Part shown: positions 9,704 to 19,647 of the stretch, in pieces | How the letters are laid out: every line of letters begins with the position of its first letter | Position numbering within the stretch: position 1 is the stretch's first letter | Source: Xenorhabdus sp. IM139775 | Lineage (GTDB): Bacteria > Pseudomonadota > Gammaproteobacteria > Enterobacterales > Enterobacteriaceae | Length of the DNA: 49,604 nt | Reading direction: 5' to 3' | Assembly (NCBI RefSeq): GCF_028598745.1 | Contig: NZ_JAQRFK010000021.1 | Coordinates: 1-49,604 of the forward strand | Made by a program: the position numbers and the translations under genes | Notes under the pieces: generated by a model | Told to the model about the DNA's origin: nothing | The model's input: only the letters and a program-made list of their open reading frames with translations | Databases searched by the model: none

Positions 9704-10411
9704 TCACATTGATACAAAAGATAATTTGTCACTTAGAACCATCCCGTTTTCTGTCATGCAGGCCTTATAACAAATTACTTCGACCCCTGATTGGCAGGCT
9801 TGTTCCAAAAGAACCGCATAATCAGGGTCAATATGTTTTGCTGCCGCAACCTGACTGATCCCAGAATGTAAAACAGCAAATAACAAGACAGCACGCTGGC
9901 CTTGTTGTGCTATCAATGATAGCTCACGTAAATGTTTTTGCCCCCGAATTGTGACGGCATCAGGAAAATATCCACAGTTTTCTTGTAACAATGTGACTGA
10001 CTTGACTTCAATATAGCAGTCAACCCTTTGTTTTGACTGTAACAATAAATCGATACGGCTTTTCTCTTCGCCATAGCGAATTTCACGATGAATATGCTCA
10101 TATCCAGACAATTCCGAGATAATATCTCGTTCAATAGCGTGATAAACCAACTCATTGGCCCTGAGGGTATTGACACAAATCCAGTGCCCCCCTTGGGTCT
10201 GCGTCAACTCCCAGCTATGCGGGTACTTGCGCTTGGGATTGTCTGAAGTGGAATACCACACGCTATCACCCGGCGTGGCACATCCGGTCATGGCACCGGT
10301 ATTGGCACAGTGTATCGTGAGTGTTTCCCCTGCTGGCGTGAGGACATCCGCAAGAAAGCGTTTATAGCGGCGGATTAGGGTCGCAGGCTTCAGGGGTGGT
10401 GAAAATTCCAT
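9704..10411 (-). CDS. sfsA: Sugar fermentation stimulation protein A
   Basis: Conserved protein first found as a multicopy stimulator of maltose fermentation in E. coli. It has a nuclease-like fold and DNA-binding reports, but its physiological role is unsettled. The 235-residue protein matches E. coli SfsA (234), including the start MEFSPPL, the segment [16 protein letters not shown], and SRIDLLLQ ... [12 protein letters not shown] with nuclease-like acidic residues. I use the ATG at 10411, preceded by AAGGA at good spacing, rather than an upstream Met at 10426. It lies upstream of dksA on the same strand and divergent from hrpB. Confidence 0.94.
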   Translation of the reverse strand: MEFSPPLKPATLIRRYKRFLADVLTPAGETLTIHCANTGAMTGCATPGDSVWYSTSDNPKRKYPHSWELTQTQGGHWICVNTLRANELVYHAIERDIISELSGYEHIHREIRYGEEKSRIDLLLQSKQRVDCYIEVKSVTLLQENCGYFPDAVTIRGQKHLRELSLIAQQGQRAVLLFAVLHSGISQVAAAKHIDPDYAVLLEQACQSGVEVICYKACMTENGMVLSDKLSFVSM

Positions 10412-10553
10412 AAAATGTTCCTTCATGACCGGTGGGCTGATCGAAAATATTCCGTGCCAGACGGAATTAATCGACTGAAATTCGATGAAATGACATCAAA
10501 GGGGCTAATGCTACAATGGCACCCATTGAAAGTTAATTCATTATGGTGATCCT

Positions 10554-13061
10554 TTGTCCTTACCCATTTATGATTTATTGCCCATTAATGATGTCGTGGG
10601 ATCAGTGATTGCTGAATTGCAAACGTCGAAGCAAGTGTTATTGCACGCGCCAACGGGAGCGGGGAAATCGACGGGATTGCCATTGGCGATCTTACGTCAG
10701 GCACCGCTGGCAGGACGCATCATTATGCTGGAACCGCGGCGTATTGCGGCACGGAGTGTGGCTGAACGCCTTGCCGAACAACTTAATGAGCCTGTCGGGA
10801 TGACCGTGGGCTACCGGATGCGTGCGGAAACCAAAGTGAGTGCGGCAACCCGCCTTGAAGTCGTGACCGAAGGAATTCTGACGCGGATGCTGCAACAAGA
10901 TCCTGAATTGAGCGGCGTCTCTCTGGTGATCCTGGATGAATTCCATGAACGCAGTTTACAGGCCGATCTGGCCTTGGCACTGCTGCTGGATGTGCAGGCA
11001 GGGTTGCGCGATGATCTGCGGATCTTGGTGATGTCGGCAACCTTGGATAACCAGCGCCTTTCCGCTTTATTACCCGATGCCCCGGTGATTGTGTCAGAAG
11101 GTCGCAGCTATCCGGTCACGAGGTCATACCATCCCCTTTCCCCTCATCAACCTTCTGAACAATCCGTTGCATCGGCGGTATTGCAGTTATTGCAGCAGGA
11201 GACGGGATCGTTATTGCTGTTTCTGCCGGGGGTCGGTGAAATCCAGCGGGTGTTGTCGCAACTGGAGGGCAAGGTCAATGACGACACGTTGTTGTGTCCA
11301 TTGTATGGGGCATTGTCATTGTCAGAACAACGCAAAGCCATCGCGCCGCCGCCAGCGGGTATGCGCAAAGTCGTATTGGCGACCAATATTGCAGAAACCA
11401 GTTTGACGATTGAAGGCATCCGGCTGGTGGTAGACAGCGGACTGGAGCGCACCAGTCGGTTTGATCCGAAAAATGGCCTGACCCGCTTAATCACCCAACG
11501 CATCAGTCAGGCATCGATGGTTCAGCGGGCAGGACGGGCCGGGCGATTAGAGGCGGGTATTTGCTGGCATTTATTCAGTCAGGAACAAGCAGAACGAGCC
11601 AGAGAGCACAGCGAGCCGGAGATCTTGCATTCAGATCTCAGCGGTTTACTGCTTTCTTTATTACAGTGGGGATGTCGTGACAGTCGCCAGCTTCATTGGC
11701 TGGACAATCCACCGCAACCCGCATTGGCTGTTGCCGCATCCCTGCTATTGCGGCTGGGGGCATTGGGCAATCACCAACAACTGACCGCCCGTGGCTGGAA
11801 AATGGCGGAATCCGGCAGTGAACCGCGCTTGGCGGCGATACTGTTTGCAGGTAAGGAATGTTCAGGTCAAGCACAAAACCGTGCTGCATTGATAACGGCT
11901 GCGAAATTGGTTGCCATTCTGGAAGAGCCGCCGCGTCGTGGGCAACCCGATCTCCTGTATTGGATGACGGTGAATCAGCGTCATTGGCAACAACGAGCCA
12001 ACCAGCTTATCCGGCATTTTACGGATAAAAGGGGAAATAAAAGTGAGGCACAACGCCTTGCGGACAACCCTGATCACCTCAGGCTGGATCTGGTGCCAGA
12101 ACTCTTGGTGCAGGGGTTTCCCGACCGGATCGCCAAAAACCGCGATAACCTTGGGCGTTTTCAGTTAGCCAATGGCTTGGGAGGTGTGCTGGAACGTGAA
12201 GAACCCCTTTCGGGAGAGGCTTGGCTGGTCATTCCCGCGTTACAGCAAGGAAATGGTCATCCTGATGCTCGGGTTTTGCTGGCTTGCCCGCTGGATATCG
12301 AACAGATCATCAAGCAATACCCTCCTTTGTTTACTGAACAGACAGCCGTAGAGTGGGATGATAGCAAAGGTGCGTTACGGGCATGGAAGCGTTTGCAATG
12401 TGAGCGATTAATTGTCAAAGCACAGCCATTGGCAAAACCTTCGGCAGCGGAATTACAGGAAGCCTTACTGAATTGGATCAGGCAGGAAGGATTGTCAGCG
12501 TTGAATTGGTCAGCGGACGCGTTGCAATTGCGTATTCGCCTGCAAAGGGCGACAGAATGGCTACCGGAACTGGCATGGCCTGCGGTTGATGACGCAGCAT
12601 TGTTGAACTCCCTTGAGCAGTGGTTGCTTCCTGCCCTGAAGGGTGTTGAGGACTTGAAAGGACTGCGCCAGATTGAGTTGTCCTCCTGTTTGACGGAATT
12701 ACTTGATTGGCAGCAACGGCAAATACTGGATAATGAATTGCCTACTAATTACACTGTGCCCACCGGGAGCAGGATCACTATCCGGTATTTCAATGATAAG
12801 CCGCCTGTGCTGTCAGTGAGAATGCAGGAAATGTATGGGGAGCAGCGAAATCCAGTATTGGCGAAAGGACGTATTCCGATTGTCATTGAACTGTTATCGC
12901 CTGCGCATCGTCCATTACAAATCACGCAAGATCTCGCCGCATTTTGGCGAGGAACGTATCGTGAGGTGCAAAAAGAGATGAAAGGGCGTTATCCCAAACA
13001 CCTGTGGCCGGATGATCCTGCCAACACGGCACCGACCAGGCGCGTGAAAAAGTATATTTAA
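10554..13061 (+). CDS. hrpB: ATP-dependent helicase HrpB
   Basis: DEAH-type RNA helicase-like protein; its cellular role in E. coli is poorly defined. The 835-residue protein (E. coli 809) has Walker A APTGAGKST near residues 31-39, motif II LDEFHERS (the DEFH variant of HrpB), motif III MSATLD, motif V in ATNIAETSLTI, and motif VI QRAGRAGR. The C-terminal HrpB-specific domain ends with HLWPDDPANTAPTRR. The start is a TTG at 10554 (SLPIYDLLP); no ATG lies in this frame near the conserved beginning. It is divergent from sfsA and 25 bases ahead of mrcB. Confidence 0.95.
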   Translation: MSLPIYDLLPINDVVGSVIAELQTSKQVLLHAPTGAGKSTGLPLAILRQAPLAGRIIMLEPRRIAARSVAERLAEQLNEPVGMTVGYRMRAETKVSAATRLEVVTEGILTRMLQQDPELSGVSLVILDEFHERSLQADLALALLLDVQAGLRDDLRILVMSATLDNQRLSALLPDAPVIVSEGRSYPVTRSYHPLSPHQPSEQSVASAVLQLLQQETGSLLLFLPGVGEIQRVLSQLEGKVNDDTLLCPLYGALSLSEQRKAIAPPPAGMRKVVLATNIAETSLTIEGIRLVVDSGLERTSRFDPKNGLTRLITQRISQASMVQRAGRAGRLEAGICWHLFSQEQAERAREHSEPEILHSDLSGLLLSLLQWGCRDSRQLHWLDNPPQPALAVAASLLLRLGALGNHQQLTARGWKMAESGSEPRLAAILFAGKECSGQAQNRAALITAAKLVAILEEPPRRGQPDLLYWMTVNQRHWQQRANQLIRHFTDKRGNKSEAQRLADNPDHLRLDLVPELLVQGFPDRIAKNRDNLGRFQLANGLGGVLEREEPLSGEAWLVIPALQQGNGHPDARVLLACPLDIEQIIKQYPPLFTEQTAVEWDDSKGALRAWKRLQCERLIVKAQPLAKPSAAELQEALLNWIRQEGLSALNWSADALQLRIRLQRATEWLPELAWPAVDDAALLNSLEQWLLPALKGVEDLKGLRQIELSSCLTELLDWQQRQILDNELPTNYTVPTGSRITIRYFNDKPPVLSVRMQEMYGEQRNPVLAKGRIPIVIELLSPAHRPLQITQDLAAFWRGTYREVQKEMKGRYPKHLWPDDPANTAPTRRVKKYI

Positions 13062-13086
13062 TTAATAAACATGTGGAGAATTCGGT

Positions 13087-15564
13087 ATGTCTGATGATGA
13101 TCGTCAGCCAATCGGACGCAAAGGTGAAAAATCAGGGCTTCGTCGTGGGCGGGTATCGAAAAAACGCGTTCGGCGGGATGACTATAATGATGATGAAAAT
13201 GATGATGTTGACGACGACGATGAGGATCAAGTCATGACGAAAAAAGGGAAGAACGTCCGCCGTTCTAAGCCCCGCCCACCGAAAAGAGCAGGGCACTGGT
13301 TTTTATGGTTGCTGCTAAAAATCTTTATTGTGCTGGCGGTGATCACGGTTATTTATGGTTTCTATCTGGATAACAAAATTCGCCAGCGTATTGACGGGAA
13401 AGTCTGGGATTTACCGGCAGCCGTGTATGGACGGGTAGTCAATCTTGAACCCGGTATGAATTACAGCAAGGATGAAATGGTTCAATTGCTGGAGGGCATG
13501 CAGTATCGGAAAGTGACAAAAATCACCCGGGAAGGGGAATTCATGGTCAAAGGGAATAGCATTGAGATGCTGCGTCGCCCATTTGATTTCCCGGATGGTC
13601 AGGAAGGACAAATTCAGGCCCGCCTGTCCTTTGAGAACAATCATCTTGCCGGCATCGAAAATATAGATAATCAGCGGCAGTTTGGTTTCTTCCGCCTTGA
13701 TCCCAAACTGATTACGATGATGCAGTCGGCGAATGGCGAACAGCGTCTGTTTGTCCCGCGCAAAGGCTTCCCTGATTCACTGGTCAGAACGTTACTGGAA
13801 ACCGAAGATCGTTATTTCTATGAACATGGCGGGATCAGGCCACTTTCCATTGCGCGCGCGGCCTTGGCTAATCTGATGGCGGGACGCACCGTTCAGGGCG
13901 GCAGTACCCTGACACAGCAATTGGCGAAAAACCTATTCCTCTCAAATGAACGCACCCTGAGCCGTAAAGTGAATGAAGCGCTGATGGCAATCCTGTTGGA
14001 TGCACGTTATAGCAAAGATCGTGTTCTTGAATTGTACTTGAACGAAGTTTTTCTGGGGCAGAGTGGTGATGAGCAGATCCATGGTTTCCCGTTAGCGAGT
14101 CAGTACTATTTTGGCAGCCCGATTAGTGAATTAACCTTGGATCAGCAGGCCTTGTTGGTGGGCATGGTGAAAGGGGCATCGGTGTATAACCCGTGGCGTC
14201 ACCCCCAAAAGGCACTGGAACGCCGCAACATTGTGTTGAAAATTCTCCAGAGCCGGAACATTATCACGCAAAAAGAGTATGACACGCTGAGTGCCCGCTC
14301 ATTGGGTGTTAAACCGAAAAGTGAAAGCCTGACACCGCAACCCGCGTTTATGCAGCTTGTGCGGCAGGAATTGCAGGAAAAGTTAGGCGATAAGGTGAAT
14401 GACTTATCGGGGGTAAAAATCTTCACGACCTTAGATCCGGTTGCACAGGATGCGGCAGAAGGGTCGGTTGAAGAGGGTGTGACCGCTCTGCGGAAAACCC
14501 GCAAGGTTGCTGATCTGGAAGGGGCAATGGTGGTGGTTGACCGTTTCAGCGGTGAAGTGCGTGCGATGGTTGGCGGCTCCCAACCACAATATGCCGGATT
14601 TAACCGTGCATTGAATGCCCGCCGTTTGATTGGCTCGTTGGCAAAACCGGCCACTTATCTGACGGCATTGAGCCAGCCGGACAAATATCGCTTGAATACT
14701 TGGCTGTCGGATGAACCTCTCTCTGTTCCCCAAGCGGGTGGCAAGCCTTGGGAACCGAAGAACTTTAGCCGTACTTTCAGTGGGCGTGTCATGGTGATCG
14801 ATGCGTTAGCGCGTTCAATGAATGTCCCGACCGTGAATTTGGGGCTGGATGTGGGGTTAGATCGTATTTCCAGCACCTTAGTTTCACTGGGTATTCCGGC
14901 AAAAGAGATCCAGCAAATCCCGGCCATGTTGTTGGGCGCGATTAGCCTGACACCCATGGAAATGGCGCAAGAGTTCCAGACGATTGCCAGCGGTGGTAAC
15001 CGGGCAAAACTCTCGGCATTGCGCTCTATCATTGCTGAGGATGGTACGGTGATTTACCAGAGCTATCCACAGGCCGAGCGGGTTGTTCCTCCCCAGGCCG
15101 CTTATCTGACACTGTATGGGATGCAGCAAGTGATTGCTCGCGGTACAGGCCGTTCACTGACTGGAAAATATGGTCAATATAATTTGGCCGGTAAAACCGG
15201 AACGACGAACGATCTTCGTGACAGTTGGTTTACGGGCATTGATGGTAAAGAAGTTGTGGTTGTCTGGACTGGGCGTGATAACAATGGCCCCACCAATTTG
15301 ACTGGCGCGACGGGGGCACTGACGATTTACCGCCGTTATCTGGAAAACGAAACGCCACTGGTATTGAATAACCGTCCACCGGAAGGTATTGCGGATATGT
15401 CCGTCAATGAAGACGGCAGTTTCAACTGCGGGGGCGGCGGTACCAGAGTATTGCCGGTTTGGACAGATGATCCACAGGAATTGTGCCAGCAATCAGTGCA
15501 ACAGCCGATAGAGGAGAATGAAGAAGACGCCCCCGGCTGGCTGCGAGAGATGTTTGGTCAGTGA
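13087..15564 (+). CDS. mrcB: Penicillin-binding protein 1B
   Basis: Bifunctional cell-wall synthase that polymerises lipid II and cross-links peptidoglycan. Domains in order: a cytoplasmic tail with an acidic stretch (31-48), one membrane anchor (about 71-93), a UB2H-type region (about 110-200), the glycosyltransferase with the catalytic Glu in TEDRYFYEH (E240, equivalent to E. coli E233) and [12 protein letters not shown], and the transpeptidase with S517-x-x-K520 (GSLAKP), SMN and KTGTT. The UB2H domain is where the outer-membrane lipoprotein LpoB binds in E. coli. Length is 825 residues against 844. A GGAG precedes the ATG. The accessory insert begins right after it. Confidence 0.97.
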   Translation: MSDDDRQPIGRKGEKSGLRRGRVSKKRVRRDDYNDDENDDVDDDDEDQVMTKKGKNVRRSKPRPPKRAGHWFLWLLLKIFIVLAVITVIYGFYLDNKIRQRIDGKVWDLPAAVYGRVVNLEPGMNYSKDEMVQLLEGMQYRKVTKITREGEFMVKGNSIEMLRRPFDFPDGQEGQIQARLSFENNHLAGIENIDNQRQFGFFRLDPKLITMMQSANGEQRLFVPRKGFPDSLVRTLLETEDRYFYEHGGIRPLSIARAALANLMAGRTVQGGSTLTQQLAKNLFLSNERTLSRKVNEALMAILLDARYSKDRVLELYLNEVFLGQSGDEQIHGFPLASQYYFGSPISELTLDQQALLVGMVKGASVYNPWRHPQKALERRNIVLKILQSRNIITQKEYDTLSARSLGVKPKSESLTPQPAFMQLVRQELQEKLGDKVNDLSGVKIFTTLDPVAQDAAEGSVEEGVTALRKTRKVADLEGAMVVVDRFSGEVRAMVGGSQPQYAGFNRALNARRLIGSLAKPATYLTALSQPDKYRLNTWLSDEPLSVPQAGGKPWEPKNFSRTFSGRVMVIDALARSMNVPTVNLGLDVGLDRISSTLVSLGIPAKEIQQIPAMLLGAISLTPMEMAQEFQTIASGGNRAKLSALRSIIAEDGTVIYQSYPQAERVVPPQAAYLTLYGMQQVIARGTGRSLTGKYGQYNLAGKTGTTNDLRDSWFTGIDGKEVVVVWTGRDNNGPTNLTGATGALTIYRRYLENETPLVLNNRPPEGIADMSVNEDGSFNCGGGGTRVLPVWTDDPQELCQQSVQQPIEENEEDAPGWLREMFGQ

Positions 15565-15597
15565 TAATTTATTGATAAGTCATAAAATATAATATAT

Positions 15598-15632
15598 AGC
15601 TCCCTGCCGAAAATGGGTGGGGAGCTTAATTA
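15598..15632 (+). terminator. Terminator after mrcB
   Basis: AGCTCCC at 15598-15604 pairs with GGGAGCT at 15620-15626, and an inner GCC/GGG pairing further closes the loop. TAATTATTAAAT follows. It lies 34 bases after the mrcB stop and separates mrcB from the AT-rich insert. Confidence 0.7.
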
Positions 15633-15799
15633 TTAAATATCTTCCCGTTAAGAAACCTCAGATTATGCCACTTTGGATAAATTTCTCTGCGTAGGGGAAA
15701 TGCTTTATATTTTACGAACAATTACTTATTTTTACCCGTTTGGTGTTTTAATTTAAATAACTATATAAATTAAATAAGTCTCTTTAATAAATAGGTGCT

Positions 15800-15830
15800 T
15801 ATAATAAACGATCTTTAAACTAAAGTAGGA
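15800..15830 (+). promoter_or_regulatory. Promoter and ribosome binding site of first paralogue
   Basis: A consensus -10 hexamer TATAAT lies at 15800-15805 and an AGGA at 15827-15830, seven bases before the ATG at 15838. No good -35 is seen 17 bases upstream. The arrangement is repeated with identical spacing before the second paralogue at 16680, so the promoter region was duplicated with the gene. Confidence 0.55.
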
Positions 15831-15837
15831 TAAAAAC

Positions 15838-16575
15838 ATGCCATTCCTGAGACCCTTTAGAAATAAATTTGTTCCGGGTGATTTAATCTATGGCTTAAGG
15901 GGACAGAGGAGGAAATATATTAATTTCGTTTCTGCTTTTATCGATGCCAGAGGGCTAAATGATGATGATGCGTGGCCACCCATCTACATTGATGATTATG
16001 TAGTTCCTCCGGAAAAAAAATGTATGGAGGATGTTATCAAACGTAATAAGGGAAATGTGGATTATTGCAAAGGAAAATTAAACTATATTGAAATTCATCA
16101 TAATGAGTACCAAGAATATTCGAAAGATTTTTTTGAAAATTTAAGAAAAAATAAGAAATATCGTAGTGTTGTAGAGACAAAAAAAAGATTCAATGAATTA
16201 AATTTGGGAAGAAAATGCAAAGGCGGATTATTATGGGTAGGCAACGATAGTGAGTTAGTTCAGGATATACATGTCCATTTCATACTTGATGGTATAAATA
16301 TGGAATGGGTAGTTGATAAACACGAAATATCCAAAGATAAGAAAAGTATAACCGGACAAGAGTTAAGGTGGATTTTCAGAAACAGGCGTAATCCCATGGT
16401 CAAACAAAAAGTGCAATTCTGGAAGGATGGTCAACCTGTTCGTCCACCTTGGGACGGTGAAGAAAGTATTGTATGGATTAATTATGCAATAAAGATAATG
16501 AAAAAAGAAGAGGGAGATAACAGTTTCTCCAGATTATTTAATATCCTATGTTGTGGGGTCAGACATTCTGATTGA
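15838..16575 (+). CDS. Unknown protein, first copy of a tandem paralogous pair
   Basis: I do not recognise this 245-residue protein. It is clearly AT-richer than its neighbours and rich in Lys, Asn and Asp. No signal peptide or membrane segment is evident. About half its residues match the next gene, in blocks: GDLIYGL (14-20), LNLGRKCKGG (121-130), IHVHFILDGINM (144-155), KSITGQELRW (169-178), KVQFWKDG (191-198) with PPW (203-205), and SRLFNILCCGV (231-241). The tail RHSD follows because this copy reads AGA where the second has TGA. The conserved C-terminal half looks like one folded domain. Position between housekeeping genes, composition and duplication suggest horizontally acquired cargo such as an effector, toxin or immunity protein, but that is inference. 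Confidence 0.75.
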   Translation: MPFLRPFRNKFVPGDLIYGLRGQRRKYINFVSAFIDARGLNDDDAWPPIYIDDYVVPPEKKCMEDVIKRNKGNVDYCKGKLNYIEIHHNEYQEYSKDFFENLRKNKKYRSVVETKKRFNELNLGRKCKGGLLWVGNDSELVQDIHVHFILDGINMEWVVDKHEISKDKKSITGQELRWIFRNRRNPMVKQKVQFWKDGQPVRPPWDGEESIVWINYAIKIMKKEEGDNSFSRLFNILCCGVRHSD

Positions 16576-16577
16576 TT

Positions 16578-16603
16578 GTCTTATAAATCGGTCTTATAAA
16601 TCG
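16578..16603 (+). repeat. Tandem 13-bp direct repeat
   Basis: GTCTTATAAATCG occurs twice without a gap, at 16578-16590 and 16591-16603, immediately after the stop codon of the first paralogue. It looks like a small replication-slippage duplication in the spacer between the two copies. Confidence 0.85.
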
Positions 16604-16679
16604 TTACTTAGCATCAAGCGGAACAACGGTTTAATGTATTATACAGAAATTAAATAAATCTCTTTAAATAATGGGAAAT

Positions 16680-16710
16680 TATAATAAATGCTCTCTAAGT
16701 TAAAATAGGA
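16680..16710 (+). promoter_or_regulatory. Promoter and ribosome binding site of second paralogue
   Basis: TATAAT at 16680-16685 and AGGA at 16707-16710 repeat the layout before the first copy: 32 bases from the -10 to the ATG and seven from the AGGA to the ATG in both. The surrounding 60 bases are also recognisably similar, including ATTAAATAA and TCTCTTTAA upstream of the -10. Confidence 0.55.
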
Positions 16711-16717
16711 TAAGAAT

Positions 16718-17485
16718 ATGCCATTCTATGTACCCTTTGAAACCCATTTTTCTGAAGGTGATTTAATCTATGGCTTAAGCTATTATAGGGATAATTATAT
16801 TATTAATAAAATTTCTGGATTTGAAAATGCTCAGGATTACCTTGGTAAAGATATATGGCCATCTCCCTTCATTGATAATTACTTGGTTCCTCCAGAAGAG
16901 AAATATATGAGAAATTTTATCAACAGTAATCAGAATGATCCTGAAGAGAAATTTCATAGACTGTATAAAGATAAATTAAAATATATTGACTCTCATCATA
17001 AGTACCCAAAATATGCAAAAGATTTTTTTAAGCATTTAGGGCGCGATAATAAATATCGCAGTGTTATAGAGGCAAGCGAAGGACTCGATTATTTAAATTT
17101 GGGAAGAAAATGTAAAGGCGGATTATCGTGGGTAAGCAAGGGTAATAGTAAGTTAATTCGTAATATCCATGTACATTTCATACTTGATGGTATAAATATG
17201 AAAGCGGTAGCTGATAAATGCGAAGAATTCCATGAACTAGGAAGTAAAAATAAAAGCATAACCGGACAAGAATTAAGATGGCTTTTCAGACACAGAGATG
17301 ATTCCAAGGTCAGTAAAAAAGTGCAATTCTGGAAGGACGGTAAACCCGTTAGTCCACCTTGGAACGGTGATGAAGGTCGTGTGTGGGATAATTATGAAGA
17401 AATGCTAAATAAAAAAGGAAAGGGAGAAGAAGGGAAGTATGACGGTTTGTCCAGATTATTTAATATCCTATGTTGTGGCGTCTGA
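16718..17485 (+). CDS. Unknown protein, second copy of a tandem paralogous pair
   Basis: A 255-residue relative of the preceding gene, also unrecognised. Shared blocks are GDLIYGL (14-20), LNLGRKCKGG (126-135), IHVHFILDGINM (150-161), KSITGQELRW (179-188), KVQFWKDG (201-208) with PPW (213-215), and SRLFNILCCGV (245-255). The N-terminal 120 residues have diverged more than the C-terminal half. This copy ends exactly at CCGV, putting a Cys pair three and four residues from the end, reminiscent of lipid-modified C-termini in eukaryotic cells, though Gly at the third position is poor for prenylation. It has no signal peptide. The Lys/Glu-rich insertion at 231-241 is absent from the first copy. 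Confidence 0.75.
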   Translation: MPFYVPFETHFSEGDLIYGLSYYRDNYIINKISGFENAQDYLGKDIWPSPFIDNYLVPPEEKYMRNFINSNQNDPEEKFHRLYKDKLKYIDSHHKYPKYAKDFFKHLGRDNKYRSVIEASEGLDYLNLGRKCKGGLSWVSKGNSKLIRNIHVHFILDGINMKAVADKCEEFHELGSKNKSITGQELRWLFRHRDDSKVSKKVQFWKDGKPVSPPWNGDEGRVWDNYEEMLNKKGKGEEGKYDGLSRLFNILCCGV

Positions 17486-17524
17486 TATTTTCATCAAGCA
17501 AGACGGAATTTGGTATCAATCTGT

Positions 17525-17563
17525 CTCAGGCACCGCTAATAACAAAAAATAGTGGTGCCTGAG
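17525..17563. terminator. Bidirectional terminator between second paralogue and hemL
   Basis: CTCAGGCACCGCTA at 17525-17538 pairs with TAGTGGTGCCTGAG at 17550-17563 (14 bp, one G-T wobble) around an A-rich loop. It separates the convergent ends of the second paralogue and hemL. ATATTTTATT follows on the forward strand. Confidence 0.75.
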
Positions 17564-17573
17564 AAGGAATATT

Positions 17574-18857
17574 TTATTGCAGTTTAGCAAAACAACGTGC
17601 TGCTGTATCAACCGTGCGCTGGATATCCTCATCGGAATGGGCGACAGACATAAAGCCGGCTTCAAATGCAGAAGGTGCCAGATAGATGCCTTCATCCAGC
17701 ATCAAGTGGAAGAACTGCTTGAAGCGTTCTACATCGCACTTCATCACATCCTGATAGCAGGTCACGCTTTGTGCATCGGTAAAGAAAATACCGAACATGC
17801 CGCCAACGTGATTAACCACCAGAGGGATACCGGCTTTTGAAGCTGCATGTTTTAAACCAGAAGCCAGTTTGTCGGTCAGTTCGCTTAAGCGCTGATGAAC
17901 ACCGGCTTGAGCCACTTCTTGCAGGCAGGCAAGACCGGCCGCCATCGCGATGGGGTTACCGGAAAGGGTGCCGGCCTGATAAACCGGGCCAGTGGGTGCC
18001 AGTTTTTCCATAATTTCCAGACGGCCGCCAAAGGCACCAACAGGCATACCACCACCGATGATTTTGCCAAGGGAGGTCAAATCCGGCTTAACCCCGTAAT
18101 ACGCTTGTGCACCTCCCAGTGCGACACGAAAACCGGTCATCACTTCGTCAATAATCAGTAGGGCACCAAATTCATCACACAGCTTACGCAGACCCGGCAG
18201 GAATTCCGGCAGCGGGGGAATGCAGTTCATATTACCCGCAACGGGTTCGACGATAATACAGGCGATATCTTCCGGATATTTTTCGAAGGCTTCACGGACA
18301 GAATTCAGGTCATTGTAAACACACGTCAGGGTGTGTTTAGCGAAATCCGCGGGAACCCCGGGAGAGTTTGGCTGACCGATAGTCAGGGCACCAGAACCGG
18401 CTTTGACCAGCAAGCAATCGGCATGGCCGTGGTAGCAGCCCTCAAATTTAATGATTTTGTCACGTTGAGTATAACCGCGAGCCAGACGAATGGCGCTCAT
18501 GGTAGCTTCTGTTCCTGAATTCACCATGCGAACCATATCCATCGAAGGCACCAGCTCAGTAACCCGTTTTGCCATTTCCACTTCGGCTGCGGTGGGGGCA
18601 CCAAAACTCAGGCCACGCTCAGCGGCTTCAATGACGGCATTGCGGATAGCAGGATGGTTATGGCCGAGAACCATTGGCCCCCATGAACCGACATAATCAA
18701 TATAAGCGTTACCATCAACATCATAAAGGTAAGCACCGTCAGCACGTTGGACAAAGACAGGTGTACCACCAACACCGTTAAAAGCACGCACCGGTGAATT
18801 GACTCCACCCGGGATCAGATGTTTTGCCTGAGAGTAAAGCGTTTCGGACTGGCTCAT
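17574..18857 (-). CDS. hemL: Glutamate-1-semialdehyde 2,1-aminomutase
   Basis: PLP enzyme converting glutamate-1-semialdehyde to 5-aminolevulinate, the second step of the C5 route to haem. The 427-residue protein aligns fully with E. coli HemL. The PLP lysine is K265 in [18 protein letters not shown], with [10 protein letters not shown] (235-244) holding the PLP-ring aspartate and [14 protein letters not shown] (115-128) binding phosphate. In E. coli the fhuACDB genes separate mrcB from hemL; here the two unknown paralogues do. Confidence 0.98.
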   Translation of the reverse strand: MSQSETLYSQAKHLIPGGVNSPVRAFNGVGGTPVFVQRADGAYLYDVDGNAYIDYVGSWGPMVLGHNHPAIRNAVIEAAERGLSFGAPTAAEVEMAKRVTELVPSMDMVRMVNSGTEATMSAIRLARGYTQRDKIIKFEGCYHGHADCLLVKAGSGALTIGQPNSPGVPADFAKHTLTCVYNDLNSVREAFEKYPEDIACIIVEPVAGNMNCIPPLPEFLPGLRKLCDEFGALLIIDEVMTGFRVALGGAQAYYGVKPDLTSLGKIIGGGMPVGAFGGRLEIMEKLAPTGPVYQAGTLSGNPIAMAAGLACLQEVAQAGVHQRLSELTDKLASGLKHAASKAGIPLVVNHVGGMFGIFFTDAQSVTCYQDVMKCDVERFKQFFHLMLDEGIYLAPSAFEAGFMSVAHSDEDIQRTVDTAARCFAKLQ

Positions 18858-19088
18858 TGATAAAAGCTCCTGAAAGATAACGGTACAGATATGAGGATGT
18901 CATTCTAAAGCACCCCACAGGGGAAACCAAATCATCATAAAGGGAGGTGAAATTTGAGTTAGCGCATTTGGGTGACAAAACTTGAACGAATTAGTCAGGT
19001 ATTAGATAATCGTCGTTAACTGATTTCAGAAAGCATAAAACGACGTTCCGGGGATTTTTACCGGAAAACCGGACTGGAGTAACAAAAT

Positions 19089-19433
19089 ATGAGCGATGAT
19101 GTTGCATTGCCTTTGCAGTTTACTGATGCCGCAGCCAATAAAGTCAAAGTACTGGTTGCTGATGAAGATAACCCGAGCCTGCGCCTGCGGGTTTACATTA
19201 CAGGTGGTGGTTGTAGCGGTTTCCAGTATGGTTTCACTTTCGATGATCAGATTAACGAAGGTGATATGACGATCCAGAAACAGGGGGTTGAACTGGTTGT
19301 TGACCCAATGAGCCTGCAATATTTAGTTGGTGGCTGTGTGGATTATACCGAAGGGCTGGAAGGTTCCCGTTTTATCGTCACCAATCCCAATGCAAAAACC
19401 ACATGTGGTTGTGGCTCTTCTTTTAGTATCTGA
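19089..19433 (+). CDS. erpA: Iron-sulfur cluster insertion protein ErpA
   Basis: A-type carrier delivering Fe-S clusters to targets such as the isoprenoid enzymes IspG and IspH. The 114 residues hold the three conserved cluster ligands at the same positions as in E. coli: C42 in GGGCSGFQ, and C106 and C108 in [14 protein letters not shown] lies upstream of the ATG. In E. coli clcA lies between hemL and erpA; it is missing here. A terminator follows. Confidence 0.98.
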   Translation: MSDDVALPLQFTDAAANKVKVLVADEDNPSLRLRVYITGGGCSGFQYGFTFDDQINEGDMTIQKQGVELVVDPMSLQYLVGGCVDYTEGLEGSRFIVTNPNAKTTCGCGSSFSI

Positions 19434-19460
19434 TTGAAAAACTCACGATGGCAATAAATG

Positions 19461-19484
19461 GCCTCCTGTTTCGGAGGCTATTTT
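19461..19484 (+). terminator. Terminator of erpA
   Basis: GCCTCC at 19461-19466 and GGAGGC at 19473-19478 form a short stem with a 6-base loop, followed by TATTTTGTG. An outer pair, CTCAC at 19442-19446 with GTGAG at 19485-19489, may extend it. Confidence 0.8.
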
Positions 19485-19647
19485 GTGAGAGATGCTGGTA
19501 TTCCCTGCATCTTTCCGACGAAATAAGACGAAATAAATTGTATTGATGGAGCATTACCCTCAAAGAGGATGAGTGGCGTTACACGCATATCTGAGCGATT
19601 TTGCTCAAAATTGGTCATTTATTATAGCGTCAGTCAGGTAATGTCAT

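Noticed and set aside
13187-13230. Asp-rich run in the PBP1B cytoplasmic tail as a possible repeat expansion
   Set aside because: The GAT/GAC codons are mixed and acidic or basic runs are usual in the variable tail of PBP1B; no exact repeat unit is present.
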